NCBI GenBank assembly: GCA_029068555.1
Contig: JAIECJ010000093.1
Span: forward strand, 1 to 33,314
Direction of reading: 5' to 3'
DNA length: 33,314 nt
Source: Lachnospiraceae bacterium
Lineage (GTDB): Bacteria; Bacillota; Clostridia; Lachnospirales; Lachnospiraceae
Position 1 is the first letter of the stretch, and the number at the start of each line of letters is the position of its first letter. The position numbers and the translations under genes are program-made. The notes beneath the pieces were generated by a model that had not been told where the DNA came from, made no database searches, and saw only the letters and a program-made list of their open reading frames with translations. Of this stretch, positions 6,734 through 14,774 are shown in pieces.

Positions 6734-7612
6734 TTAGTTCCCTGGATTCATTATCTTGGTTATTCTTGCGGCTACAGCCGGATCCATCTCTCCCATAATC
6801 GCACCTCTTGTGGCTGCTGGAAGATTTGACAATATATCTGCTGCCAGATTCAGATTATCAGTCATGGCTCCGAGAATGCTTGCTGCTTTTGCGGCGTCCA
6901 TGTTGCTGTATGTTGCCACATAATCCTTCATCTTGTTGTTGACTGCCTCCTCCTGAATAACCTGTTTATAAAGCGCCTCTGCCGTTGTAGGATCCATCTC
7001 CTCATAATATGCCCGGTATTCAGCTGCCCCAGGTCCATTTTCAGCGTAGACAACTTCCTCGTAGAACTGTTCCTTGATTTGCTGGAATGCTACCTGATTT
7101 TTCTCAAATGTCTGCAAGCGCTGCACTTCAGCTTTAAGAGCATCTATTTGTTCTGCATATGCAGTGTTCGTATTCTGTGCCTGCTCAAGTTTCTTTTCAA
7201 GCTCTGTTATATATTCCACGGCATCCTTAATACTATTGTAACCACCGTAAGCGTTCTCCTTTGTCGACTCTATCGTTGACTCTGTCGGAAGAATCTTGTT
7301 TATCACAGGTATATCTTTCAGCATTGGCGTCAATACATTGGATCCGAACCCTCCGACATCCATTTTCACAAGCAGACATAGTATGCCAAGCCATATCACA
7401 ATAATAAATATCGTGACAACCACTACAGAAGCATTTGTACCGTCTATCTGCTCATCTAATTCCCTCTCCTGATTTTCCAGCTCTTTTGCGCGTTTCCTAG
7501 CTTCCTTTTTCTGATTCTTCTGCTCCTTTTTAAACGCCTTCTGACTTTCCCTTAGCTGTTTCAGCTGCATCTCCGGTGCGTCGGGGCTTAAATTTTCGTC
7601 CTTACGTGCCAT
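6734..7612 (-). CDS. MotE/YlxF-like flagellar membrane protein with MgtE-N-type domain
   Basis: 292 residues. The order is: a highly charged cytoplasmic N-terminus (residues 1-58, rich in Lys/Glu), one transmembrane segment (61-82, ASVVVVTIFIIVIWLGILCLL), a coiled coil (about 125-175) and a C-terminal helical domain. The latter contains AAKAASILGAMTDNLNLAADILSNLPAATRGAIMGEMDP, the pattern of the MgtE intracellular N domain also found in MotE and Bacillus YlxF. Proteins of this type sit between fliJ and fliK; MotE is a chaperone-like stator partner in other bacteria, so a stator or export role is inferred. The ribosome site is weak. The gene follows fliJ by 34 bp. Confidence 0.85.
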   Translation of the reverse strand: MARKDENLSPDAPEMQLKQLRESQKAFKKEQKNQKKEARKRAKELENQERELDEQIDGTNASVVVVTIFIIVIWLGILCLLVKMDVGGFGSNVLTPMLKDIPVINKILPTESTIESTKENAYGGYNSIKDAVEYITELEKKLEQAQNTNTAYAEQIDALKAEVQRLQTFEKNQVAFQQIKEQFYEEVVYAENGPGAAEYRAYYEEMDPTTAEALYKQVIQEEAVNNKMKDYVATYSNMDAAKAASILGAMTDNLNLAADILSNLPAATRGAIMGEMDPAVAARITKIMNPGN

Positions 7613-7646
7613 AATCGCTAACCATGCCTTTCCATAGATTTATAGG

Positions 7647-8117
7647 TTAAGAGCTTCTTATCTCATGCTCCTCCATCAATTTCTGTCCATATGTATATGA
7701 CGTAAGCTGGTCAATTTCCTTGCTCTCCGCTGCCAGCTCATCCTTCATAAATTCCTCAAATGCGTTCTCCTTGAGCTTTTCATGCGCCTTGCGCTCCTGC
7801 ATAAGCTCCTGTAATGCCGCCCTTGCCTTCTCGACTGCCTTGGCTGCGCGGGCAACCTCTTTCATCTGATCTGCTATGTATTCATCCATCTTGAGAACTG
7901 CCATTTTATTCTCCCGGATTTTCCTCACATCAATCAGTTCTGTGCGAAGCTTCACGCCCTCCTGCATGTAGTAAAGCTTTCTGGCATGCAGCTCATCAAG
8001 CTTTTTCTTCTCTGCGTCAAGCCGCATATTTGCTTCCGCAAACTCCTGCTTCGCCCTGTCTTCTAGTTTTTCCTTGATATCAAGAATTCCCTGCATCTTA
8101 TAACGGAAAACTGCCAT
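7647..8117 (-). CDS. fliJ: Flagellar export protein FliJ
   Basis: 156 residues, essentially one long antiparallel coiled coil. It starts MAVFRYKMQGILDIKEKLED, typical of FliJ, and is rich in Glu/Lys/Ala throughout. FliJ is the central stalk of the FliH-FliI ATPase complex and recycles export chaperones. The ATG at 8117 is preferred to a TTG two codons upstream because AAAAGGGTGG lies 6 nt before it. It lies 14 bp after fliI, which places it in the same transcript. Confidence 0.88.
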   Translation of the reverse strand: MAVFRYKMQGILDIKEKLEDRAKQEFAEANMRLDAEKKKLDELHARKLYYMQEGVKLRTELIDVRKIRENKMAVLKMDEYIADQMKEVARAAKAVEKARAALQELMQERKAHEKLKENAFEEFMKDELAAESKEIDQLTSYTYGQKLMEEHEIRSS

Positions 8118-8131
8118 TAACAACCACCCTT

Positions 8132-9457
8132 TTAATTGTCAGAAAACATCTGTTCTAATTGTTCTACTGTCTCCTCAAAGCTAATTTTCTCATCTGTCGC
8201 CTGAAGCAAGTATTCATTCACCTCGTCAATCTTGCTAATCGCCCTGTCAATATTCGGATTACTTCCTCGCTTGTAGGCGCCGATGTTAATCAAATCCTCA
8301 GCCTCATTGTATGTAGCCATAATATTTTTTAATTTACCTGCTGCTGCTTTATGCTCACTCGAAGCAATCATCGACATACATCTCGATATACTCTGCAGCA
8401 CATCAATCGCCGGATAATGATTTCTGTTTGCAAGCTTTCTTGTCAGCATAATATGTCCGTCAAGAATACTTCTGGCTGTATCCGTAATCGGTTCGTTGAA
8501 ATCTTCACCTTCTACAAGAACGGTATATAAGCCTGTAATAGAACCGCTTTCTGCACAACCTGCACGTTCAAGAAGCTTAGGCATCTCCGAATATACACTA
8601 GGCGGATATCCCCTCGTCACAGGCGGCTCTCCTGTTGCCAGGCCAATTTCCCTCTGCGCCATCGAAAAACGTGTCAGCGAATCCATCATCAGCAGGACAT
8701 CTTTTCCCTGATCCCGGAAATATTCCGCTATAGCTGTAGCTGTCTTTGCTGCCTTATTTCGCTCAAGAGCCGGTCTGTCGGAGGTTGCCACAACCACAAT
8801 GGAACGGCGCATTCCCTCCTCACCTAAATCGCGCTCTATAAACTCCCTGACCTCACGGCCACGCTCACCTATCAGTGCTATTACATTGATGTCAGCTCTT
8901 GTATTTCTCGCAAACATACCCATAAGAGTCGATTTTCCTACACCGGATCCCGCAAAGATTCCGATACGCTGTCCTTTTCCTACCGTTATCAGCCCGTCAA
9001 CCGCTTTTACCCCGAGCGATAGAACCTCACTGATTATCGTTCTGCTCATCGGATCAGGTGGTGTCGCCTCCAGCGGATATCGTTTCACGGTTGTCGGTTC
9101 CGGCACATAGCCATCAATACACCTGCCCAATCCGTCAAGCGTCTTTCCCAGAAGACTATCACCCACTGATACACTGAGCGGATAATTCATATTCTCAACA
9201 ATACATCCCAATCCGATACCCTCTGTATCTTCGTAGGGCATCAGCAGCGTCTTTTTATCCTTAAATCCAACCACCTCTGCCAAAATCCCATGCTGTTTTT
9301 CTGAGTCAGTATATATTTTACACATATCACCCAGCTTTGCATCCGGTCCTGATGATTCAATGGTAAGACCAACCACATTTTCCACTTTTCCAAGCTTTTT
9401 AAAAAAACTTTTATTCAGTACTGTCTGATATTTTCCAAAGGAAATCCCCATTTCCAT
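8132..9457 (-). CDS. fliI: Flagellum-specific export ATPase FliI
   Basis: 441 residues. It is an F1-beta-like ATPase that drives flagellar protein export. Walker A is GSGVGKST at about residues 170-177, followed by LIGERGREVREFIERDLGEE and the Walker B region DVLLMMDSLTRFSMAQREIG. The catalytic core and the C-terminal helical domain are complete. The frame is open 16 codons further (GTG at 9505), but the ATG at 9457 has GGGGGA 7 nt upstream and gives the normal FliI length. Two 8-bp hairpins lie in the gap to fliH, just upstream of this start. Confidence 0.97.
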   Translation of the reverse strand: MEMGISFGKYQTVLNKSFFKKLGKVENVVGLTIESSGPDAKLGDMCKIYTDSEKQHGILAEVVGFKDKKTLLMPYEDTEGIGLGCIVENMNYPLSVSVGDSLLGKTLDGLGRCIDGYVPEPTTVKRYPLEATPPDPMSRTIISEVLSLGVKAVDGLITVGKGQRIGIFAGSGVGKSTLMGMFARNTRADINVIALIGERGREVREFIERDLGEEGMRRSIVVVATSDRPALERNKAAKTATAIAEYFRDQGKDVLLMMDSLTRFSMAQREIGLATGEPPVTRGYPPSVYSEMPKLLERAGCAESGSITGLYTVLVEGEDFNEPITDTARSILDGHIMLTRKLANRNHYPAIDVLQSISRCMSMIASSEHKAAAGKLKNIMATYNEAEDLINIGAYKRGSNPNIDRAISKIDEVNEYLLQATDEKISFEETVEQLEQMFSDN

Positions 9458-9488
9458 GCTTAATCCCCCATGCTGCCAACAATCCGTG

Positions 9489-9538
9489 AATTTGTGTGCC
9501 TGCACAAATTTGCCGATTGAAAAATATCTGATTTTTCA
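9489..9538 (-). other. Two tandem hairpins between fliH and fliI
   Basis: AATTTGTG/CACAAATT (9489-9496 with 9503-9510, 6-nt loop) is followed by TGAAAAAT/ATTTTTCA (9518-9525 with 9531-9538, 5-nt loop). Both stems are perfect. They lie in an otherwise tightly packed part of the operon, directly before the fliI ribosome site. Confidence 0.7.
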
Positions 9539-9540
9539 TT

Positions 9541-10464
9541 CTATCCTTCATATGACAGAAGTCTCAGCTCCTCATTCAGCGCCTCGAGCTGTGTACCCAG
9601 GCTGCAGTCAAACACACCGTTTCCGGTTTCTATCATACACTCATTTTTGTTTAGAGTAACATCCTCAAGAAGCTCCACATTCTCAATCGCAATATTCGTC
9701 CCCTTGATGAGCTCTTTTTTCTGCATGCTTGCAAAGGGATAATCCTCCTTTGACACATGTATCAGATAGGTACTTCCGCTCTCAATGTTCCTCATGGTAT
9801 TCTGTATGAGATACACGATAAGCTCCCTTGAATTTTTGAGACTGACATGAAAAATATGCTCATAAATTCCAGTAAGTGTATCAATAAACAAGGGTTCCAC
9901 TTCCTTAAATTTCTGCTGGTATTCCTCCTCAAGCTGCACACTTTTCATCTCCAAATCCGCCAAGGCATGTTCCCGTTCTTCTGCCACACTGTCAAGTCCA
10001 TCCTGATGCCCCTGGGCAAAGCCTTCATTCTGCCCCTGTTCAAACCCTTCCTGATATCCTTGGTTTCTGCCTTCTTCTATTGCCTGAAGTTTCGCCTGCT
10101 CTATCTCTGCGAGCGCCTCCTGCCGCATAGCTTCAATCTCAGCCTGCGCGTCAGCAATCAGCTCCTCCCTCATCGCCTCATGCTGCTCTGATGCCGCATT
10201 ATCCGTTCCCTGCATTCCGTCATCAAAATCCTGCTCAGACCTGATGACATTTTCTCCATCGTCATGTATCAGTTCCGACACTTCCACTGCACTGATTCCC
10301 TGCGTAAACCCTTCCGCAAAGTCCGGCTCCTCACCGCACTGCCGCGCAAGCTCTATCGCAAGTTCCTTGAGTTTTGCCTCTGCGCGGGCATTGGAATCTA
10401 TAATTCTTGTATTGGCTGGGTTCACTACAACCCAGCCTGATTTTAATATGCCACCATTAGACAA
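9541..10464 (-). CDS. fliH: Flagellar assembly protein FliH
   Basis: 307 residues. FliH binds and restrains FliI and brings it to the export gate. After an acidic N-terminal half there is the glycine-spaced FliH helix (GRNQGYQEGFEQGQNEGFAQ, about residues 137-156, then GHQDGLD), a family hallmark. The C-terminal domain (ISLKNSRELIVYLIQNTM-like stretch, then GVFDCSLGTQLEALNEEL) follows. The start is a TTG at 10464 that overlaps the end of fliG by 8 bp; GGAGGT lies 10 nt upstream, inside fliG, so the two genes are translationally coupled. No ATG gives a comparable start. Confidence 0.92.
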   Translation of the reverse strand: MSNGGILKSGWVVVNPANTRIIDSNARAEAKLKELAIELARQCGEEPDFAEGFTQGISAVEVSELIHDDGENVIRSEQDFDDGMQGTDNAASEQHEAMREELIADAQAEIEAMRQEALAEIEQAKLQAIEEGRNQGYQEGFEQGQNEGFAQGHQDGLDSVAEEREHALADLEMKSVQLEEEYQQKFKEVEPLFIDTLTGIYEHIFHVSLKNSRELIVYLIQNTMRNIESGSTYLIHVSKEDYPFASMQKKELIKGTNIAIENVELLEDVTLNKNECMIETGNGVFDCSLGTQLEALNEELRLLSYEG

Positions 10465-11464
10465 CTAACTCGTCACCTCCGCCTCTAGAAATAACGATCT
10501 CAGCAGAATCTTCAAGTTTTCTGATAATATTAACAATCTTCTGCTGTGCTTCCTCAACATCCTTCATTCTGACAGGTCCCATGAATTCCATGTCTTCCTT
10601 TATCATCTCAGCAAGACGCTTTGACATATTACTGAAGATTGCGTTCTGCACTTCCTCTGTAGAACCTTTACATGCGATAGCAAGGTCATTGTTATCAACA
10701 TCCCTGAGTACACGCTGAATAGCACGATCGTCGAGAAGCAGGATATCCTCGAATACGAACATCTTCTTTCTGATCTCGTCTGCAAGTTCTGGTTCTTCCA
10801 CTTCGAGTGTCTCCATGATGTGTTTCTCTGTTCCTCTGTCTACTGTATTCAATATCTCTACAACTGCATCCACACCGCCAATAATTGTATAGTCCTGATT
10901 TACCAGTGATGAGAGCTTTGACTCAAGCACACGCTCTACTTCCTTGATAACATCCGGGCTTGTTCTGTCCATTGTCGCGATACGTCTCGCCACCTCAGCC
11001 TGTTTCTCAGGTATCAATGCCCCGAGAATAGTAGCTGCCTGCCCCGCTGAAAGATAAGAAAGTATCAGCGCAATTGTCTGTGGATGCTCATCCTGTATAA
11101 AGTTCAACAGCTGTGAAGCATCCGTTTTCTTGACGAATTCAAATGGTTTTACCTGCAATGATGCTGTCAGTTTTCCGATAACATCCATTGCCTTGTCTGC
11201 ACCAAGCGCCTTTTCCAGAAGTTCCTTGGCATAACCGATACCGCCCTCCGCAATATACTGCTGTGCCAGACACACTTCATAAAATTCATTGATTACTTTC
11301 TCTTTTACCTGTGGCGTAACGCTTTTGGTATTCGCAATCTCAAGTGTCAGGTCTTCAATTTCTTCTTCCTTTAAATGTTTGAATATCAGGGAAGATTTCT
11401 CAGGTCCTAATGCAATCAGCAGGATTGCCGCCTTCTGTATCCCCTTTAACTCTTCACTAGCCAT
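10457..11464 (-). CDS. fliG: Flagellar motor switch protein FliG
   Basis: 335 residues, the normal length. FliG forms the C-ring layer that attaches to FliF and generates torque against the MotA stator. The middle-domain EHPQTIA signature is present (QDEHPQTIALILSYLSAGQA, about residues 127-146). The C-terminal torque helix region (FEDILLLDDRAIQRVLRDVD) keeps the alternating charged residues. The start has GGGGGTAAC just upstream. It lies 6 bp after fliF. Confidence 0.97.
   Translation of the reverse strand: MASEELKGIQKAAILLIALGPEKSSLIFKHLKEEEIEDLTLEIANTKSVTPQVKEKVINEFYEVCLAQQYIAEGGIGYAKELLEKALGADKAMDVIGKLTASLQVKPFEFVKKTDASQLLNFIQDEHPQTIALILSYLSAGQAATILGALIPEKQAEVARRIATMDRTSPDVIKEVERVLESKLSSLVNQDYTIIGGVDAVVEILNTVDRGTEKHIMETLEVEEPELADEIRKKMFVFEDILLLDDRAIQRVLRDVDNNDLAIACKGSTEEVQNAIFSNMSKRLAEMIKEDMEFMGPVRMKDVEEAQQKIVNIIRKLEDSAEIVISRGGGDELVV
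10475..10480 (-). promoter_or_regulatory. fliH: Shine-Dalgarno for the TTG start of fliH
   Basis: GGAGGT inside the last codons of fliG, 10 nt before the TTG at 10464. It supports the unusual start codon. Confidence 0.7.
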
Positions 11465-11470
11465 TACAAG

Positions 11471-13087
11471 TTACCCCCAATCCTCATCAAGCCAATTTCT
11501 TAAAAGCGTAGCCACCGCTTCCGGATTTTCCTCCACAAAGCTCTCTATCAATTTTCTGGCTTCAGACTTCTGCTCTGTCTCAATGCTCTCAAGCTCATCA
11601 ATATTGGACTGCAGCAAGTCTTCCACTGCAAGTTCTTCTTCCTCCTCGACCTCTCTCTTGGTTCTCAGACTCATGATTACCACAAAGGCCAAAAGTGTAA
11701 GGATAATAACAATTAACACAATCTGAATAATATCTTTGATTTCTACAGAAGACCGAATCGTATCAATAAACTGAACCTCTTCGTAAGCCACAAGGCTTAC
11801 ATTTCTGGTCGGTATGCCCGTCGCATTTGCCACCATACCCACTAAGTCTTCATCTATCTCAAGCTTAACCCGCTCATTATTGGCAAGCTTATATTCTTCC
11901 CATGAAATGCCATCCAGTAATCCCTGAAGCTTTACGTCTTCCTCTCTTACCACACGATATCTCACTGCCGCTACAGATATAGAACTATCATTGTATACAA
12001 TTGTTCCTGTAGCTGCTGTTGTCTTGGTGATTTTCTCATTTGGAAGATAATCACTCTTTCTTTCATATGAACTGGTTTGCGTTCCTGTTGATTCATCAAT
12101 CATGTAATCTATCTCCGAATTGGAGTCTGTTCCAGGTACACCGTTCAAACCATCATTCGCAGTTGACTGATATACTTCCTCATGAGCAAGCAGTCCCTGA
12201 TCATGCGCATCATCTGGTGTTGAGTAATTGTGCTCTGTGATCTCTCTCTGTGAGAAATCCATCGCAACATTTGCTCCAACCTCAATCTGATTAAACTCAT
12301 TTGTGCCGAAAAGAACCTGTCTTACTTCATTCTTAATCAGGCTTTCCGCTTCCTGCTTGAGCATCATCATATTGTCAGCTTTTTCTATTGAAGAGTAGGT
12401 TTCCTCTACCGGGAACCAAATTTTTCCGTTGACATCTGTAATTGTCACATTGTCTGTACTATCATTTCCAAGTCCTGTTGCCACCATTCTTGCAATGGCT
12501 GCTGCATTTTCTTCTGTAAACTGTGCATTGTCATTGAGTTCCAGAAGAACACTTGCATAAGTCTCAAGGTTCTGTGCGATTAATGTACCATTGTCCTCAG
12601 GAATCGTAAGCTGGCAGGAAGCCGTCTTTACTGCTTTCATGTTTTCAACATCTTCCTCAATCTGTTCTTCCATAAAAAGCTTGTATCGCTTCTGCTTGTC
12701 TGCCTCTGTTGTAGAAAAACTTCCTTTCAGCACATCATCAATCGTATACGCCGCTGTCGGTATATTGTTTGCTCCAAGTAAAAGGTTTGCATCAGACTGC
12801 TGCTCCCTCAGAATGTCAAAGTGCAAACCATCCGATGATATTTCGTAATCAATATTCTGTGCGTCAAGCAATTCCTTCACAGCAGCTGCTTCCTTGGTAG
12901 ACTCACAATTTACGAAATCCTTTATGTACTGCTTTTTCGTAAGCACTGCCACCAGTATTGCTATGGCAAGCAAAATCACAACACCGATTCCGATAATCAG
13001 CGTTTTCTGTTTTGGCTGGAACTTATTCCACCATTCCTTGATTCGTTCAAATAGCTTTTTCCCAAAATCCAATACCTTGTCAACCAT
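11471..13087 (-). CDS. fliF: Flagellar MS-ring protein FliF
   Basis: 538 residues. FliF builds the MS ring in the cytoplasmic membrane, the foundation of the basal body. It has two transmembrane segments, at about residues 29-50 (TLIIGIGVVILLAIAILVAV) and 450-475 (IIQIVLIVIILTLLAFVVIM), which bracket the ring-building domains. The cytoplasmic C-terminus (LRNWLDEDWG) is the FliG-binding end. NVAMDFSQREITEHNYSTPD matches the conserved ring-building region. A gap of 76 bp separates it from fliE. Confidence 0.97.
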   Translation of the reverse strand: MVDKVLDFGKKLFERIKEWWNKFQPKQKTLIIGIGVVILLAIAILVAVLTKKQYIKDFVNCESTKEAAAVKELLDAQNIDYEISSDGLHFDILREQQSDANLLLGANNIPTAAYTIDDVLKGSFSTTEADKQKRYKLFMEEQIEEDVENMKAVKTASCQLTIPEDNGTLIAQNLETYASVLLELNDNAQFTEENAAAIARMVATGLGNDSTDNVTITDVNGKIWFPVEETYSSIEKADNMMMLKQEAESLIKNEVRQVLFGTNEFNQIEVGANVAMDFSQREITEHNYSTPDDAHDQGLLAHEEVYQSTANDGLNGVPGTDSNSEIDYMIDESTGTQTSSYERKSDYLPNEKITKTTAATGTIVYNDSSISVAAVRYRVVREEDVKLQGLLDGISWEEYKLANNERVKLEIDEDLVGMVANATGIPTRNVSLVAYEEVQFIDTIRSSVEIKDIIQIVLIVIILTLLAFVVIMSLRTKREVEEEEELAVEDLLQSNIDELESIETEQKSEARKLIESFVEENPEAVATLLRNWLDEDWG

Positions 13088-13163
13088 TTCAAGTGTCTCC
13101 TTCTCCCAAAAATCCCTTGTAATCCTTTACCCTTTTTGAATGACTGTCAGCTTCCGCCACCCA

Positions 13164-13499
13164 TTAAATCTGTATCTGCATAATCTCCTTGTATGATTCC
13201 AAAAGCTTATCCCTAAGTGCAATCGTATAGTCAAGCGCTGTCTGTGCTTTTCCAACTGCTATTGTCAGGTCATGCGTATTCTCCGAGATACCCATTGCCC
13301 ACTTCAATATTTCATTCTCCTGATTTGACAATGCATTATTCGTGTCATTGATGTTGCTTACTGCCGCATCAAAAATTGATCCAAAAAGATTTGTCGGCTG
13401 CTCACTGCTGTCAGTGTTCGTGCCATACAAGCTGTTTCTGACTGCATCCGAACCAATTTTATAAAAACTATTAATATCATTTGCTGCTGTTACTGTCAT
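13164..13499 (-). CDS. fliE: Flagellar hook-basal body protein FliE
   Basis: 111 residues. The C-terminal part (ENTHDLTIAVGKAQTALDYT followed by IALRDKLLESYKEIMQIQI) is the conserved FliE helical pair. FliE is the junction between the MS ring and the rod and is the first export substrate. A GGGGGGAATCAC stretch supplies the ribosome site. The position between flgC and fliF is the standard one. Confidence 0.95.
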   Translation of the reverse strand: MTVTAANDINSFYKIGSDAVRNSLYGTNTDSSEQPTNLFGSIFDAAVSNINDTNNALSNQENEILKWAMGISENTHDLTIAVGKAQTALDYTIALRDKLLESYKEIMQIQI

Positions 13500-13542
13500 T
13501 GTGATTCCCCCCTATACTCCTTCAATCCCCGTTTATTTTCAT

Positions 13543-14037
13543 TTAAAAATTCATCTCTAACCCTTTGCTCGCCATCGCCTTTGTCGCTTCAAACGCTGCC
13601 TGATTTGCCTCATAGCCGCGGCTTGCATCAATCATGTTCGTCATTTCTGTTATCACATTCACATTCGGATAGTGAACATACCCATTCTCATCCGCATCAG
13701 GATGCTCTGGGTCATATGTCATGACTTCCTCTGTCCATGTATCCTCATACACGCCCCTCACCTTGACTCCTGTTCCAGGGCTTGACAGTTCTGCCGAATT
13801 GGTACATCCAAGCGGTCTGCCGCTCAGATTACTGAATGCGGTATCAAGCATATGTGAGAATTTTCTGTTCTTGGTATCTGTCTTTTCCTGAAATGTGACA
13901 ACCTTTCTGACGTACGGCGTACCGTCCTCAGTTCTTGTTGAATGTGCATTTGCCATATTCTGCGAAATGATATCCATTCGGTATCTCTCGGCCGACATTC
14001 CCGATGCACTAATGTCAAATGAATCAAATATTCCCAT
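13543..14037 (-). CDS. flgC: Flagellar basal-body rod protein FlgC
   Basis: 164 residues. The N-terminus MGIFDSFDISASGMSAERYR followed by MDIISQNMANAHSTRTEDGT is the proximal rod signature, and the C-terminus (NVITEMTNMIDASRGYEANQAAFEATKAM) is the paired D0 helix. FlgC is a proximal rod subunit. The ribosome site is GGGGGG. It lies 12 bp after flgB. Confidence 0.97.
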   Translation of the reverse strand: MGIFDSFDISASGMSAERYRMDIISQNMANAHSTRTEDGTPYVRKVVTFQEKTDTKNRKFSHMLDTAFSNLSGRPLGCTNSAELSSPGTGVKVRGVYEDTWTEEVMTYDPEHPDADENGYVHYPNVNVITEMTNMIDASRGYEANQAAFEATKAMASKGLEMNF

Positions 14038-14049
14038 TTAGCATCCCCC

Positions 14050-14442
14050 CTATTTCATTACTGATTTTAACTGTGTGAAATTCCTATTGAGCAAATCCAT
14101 CATTCCATTGTACTTGATACTATTCTTCGCAAGTATTGCCTGCTCATTGTTGATATCCACATTGTTTCCGTCATACCGGAAAGAAAGCTCCGCATAATCT
14201 GTGTAAATCTCTGGGGTGAGCGCTTCCAAATCAAGATTCTTTACTCTTGCATCCACTGTATCTTCACTCGACCTTGCAAACGCATGCTTGAGCTCTGTCT
14301 CAAAGCGGATATCTTTTCTCTTGTAATTTGGAGTGTTTATATTAGCGATGTTGTTATTAATAATGTCATTCCTTGTTGCCGCTGCATCCAATGAAGTTCC
14401 CAGAACGTTAACGTAATCAAACACACCTGAACTATTTAACAT
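14050..14442 (-). CDS. flgB: Flagellar basal-body rod protein FlgB
   Basis: 130 residues. AATRNDIINNNIANINTPNYKRKD is the typical FlgB N-terminal motif, and NVDINNEQAILAKNSIKYN with the following LLNRNFTQLKSVMK is the C-terminal one. FlgB is a proximal rod subunit. It is the first gene of the flagellar operon, and the ATG follows AAAAGGAGG. A SigA promoter with an overlapping CodY-box-like sequence lies about 105-130 bp upstream. Confidence 0.97.
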   Translation of the reverse strand: MLNSSGVFDYVNVLGTSLDAAATRNDIINNNIANINTPNYKRKDIRFETELKHAFARSSEDTVDARVKNLDLEALTPEIYTDYAELSFRYDGNNVDINNEQAILAKNSIKYNGMMDLLNRNFTQLKSVMK

Positions 14443-14483
14443 TTCTACTCCTCCTTTTATTCATGTGCTTTTGCACTTTACGT

Positions 14484-14517
14484 AACCCCTATGTAAACCA
14501 TTATTCTTTCGAATAAA
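14484..14517 (-). other. flgB operon leader with short stem-loops
   Basis: On the minus strand TTATTC GAAA GAATAA forms a 6-bp stem with a GAAA tetraloop, and TTTAC...GTAAA follows. No known riboswitch consensus was recognised. Confidence 0.4.
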
Positions 14518-14546
14518 TTTACATAACTTATTACCTTTCTTATTCT

Positions 14547-14574
14547 ATTATAGATTATTTTCAGAATATTTCAA
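14547..14574 (-). promoter_or_regulatory. flgB: SigA-type promoter of the flagellar operon
   Basis: -35 TTGAAA at 14569-14574, 16-bp spacer, and perfect -10 TATAAT at 14547-14552, reading toward flgB. Transcription would start near 14540, giving a leader of about 100 nt. No SigD-type (GCCGATAT) promoter is seen, in line with an early-class operon. Confidence 0.8.
14556..14570. promoter_or_regulatory. Candidate CodY box in the flgB operon promoter
   Basis: Read on the minus strand, AATATTCTGAAAATA matches the CodY consensus AATTTTCWGAAAATT at 13 of 15 positions. It overlaps the last two bases of the -35 and fills most of the spacer, so bound CodY would block RNA polymerase. codY itself is the next gene upstream. 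CodY repression of fla/che is established in Bacillus subtilis; here it is inferred. Confidence 0.7.
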
Positions 14575-14662
14575 GTATTTTTTTCATTATTTTGTAATAT
14601 TATGTGAATTTGGCGGCTTTTATTATGTAAATTTATTATTTTTACCCCGCAAAACAAAAAAA

Positions 14663-14706
14663 GAACTTATCTTTTCTCAATAAATGAGTGAGATAAGCTC
14701 TTTGTT
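14663..14706. terminator. codY: Bidirectional-looking terminator after codY
   Basis: An 11-of-12-bp stem (AAAGAACTTATC with GATAAGCTCTTT) has an inner CTCA/TGAG pairing. A T-rich run follows on both strands (minus strand: TTTTTTTGTTTTG). It would end the codY transcript and insulate the flgB promoter. Confidence 0.8.
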
Positions 14707-14774
14707 GTGTTTTTTTATTCTTTTTATATTATTCAGACAATTTACATTTTCCCAATGCCGGAACGTATATGTTC

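Noticed and set aside
14461-14540. Cyclic-di-GMP riboswitch in the flgB leader
   Set aside because: The GAAA tetraloop helix is suggestive, but the conserved joining segments and second helix of the GEMM-I or GEMM-II consensus are absent.
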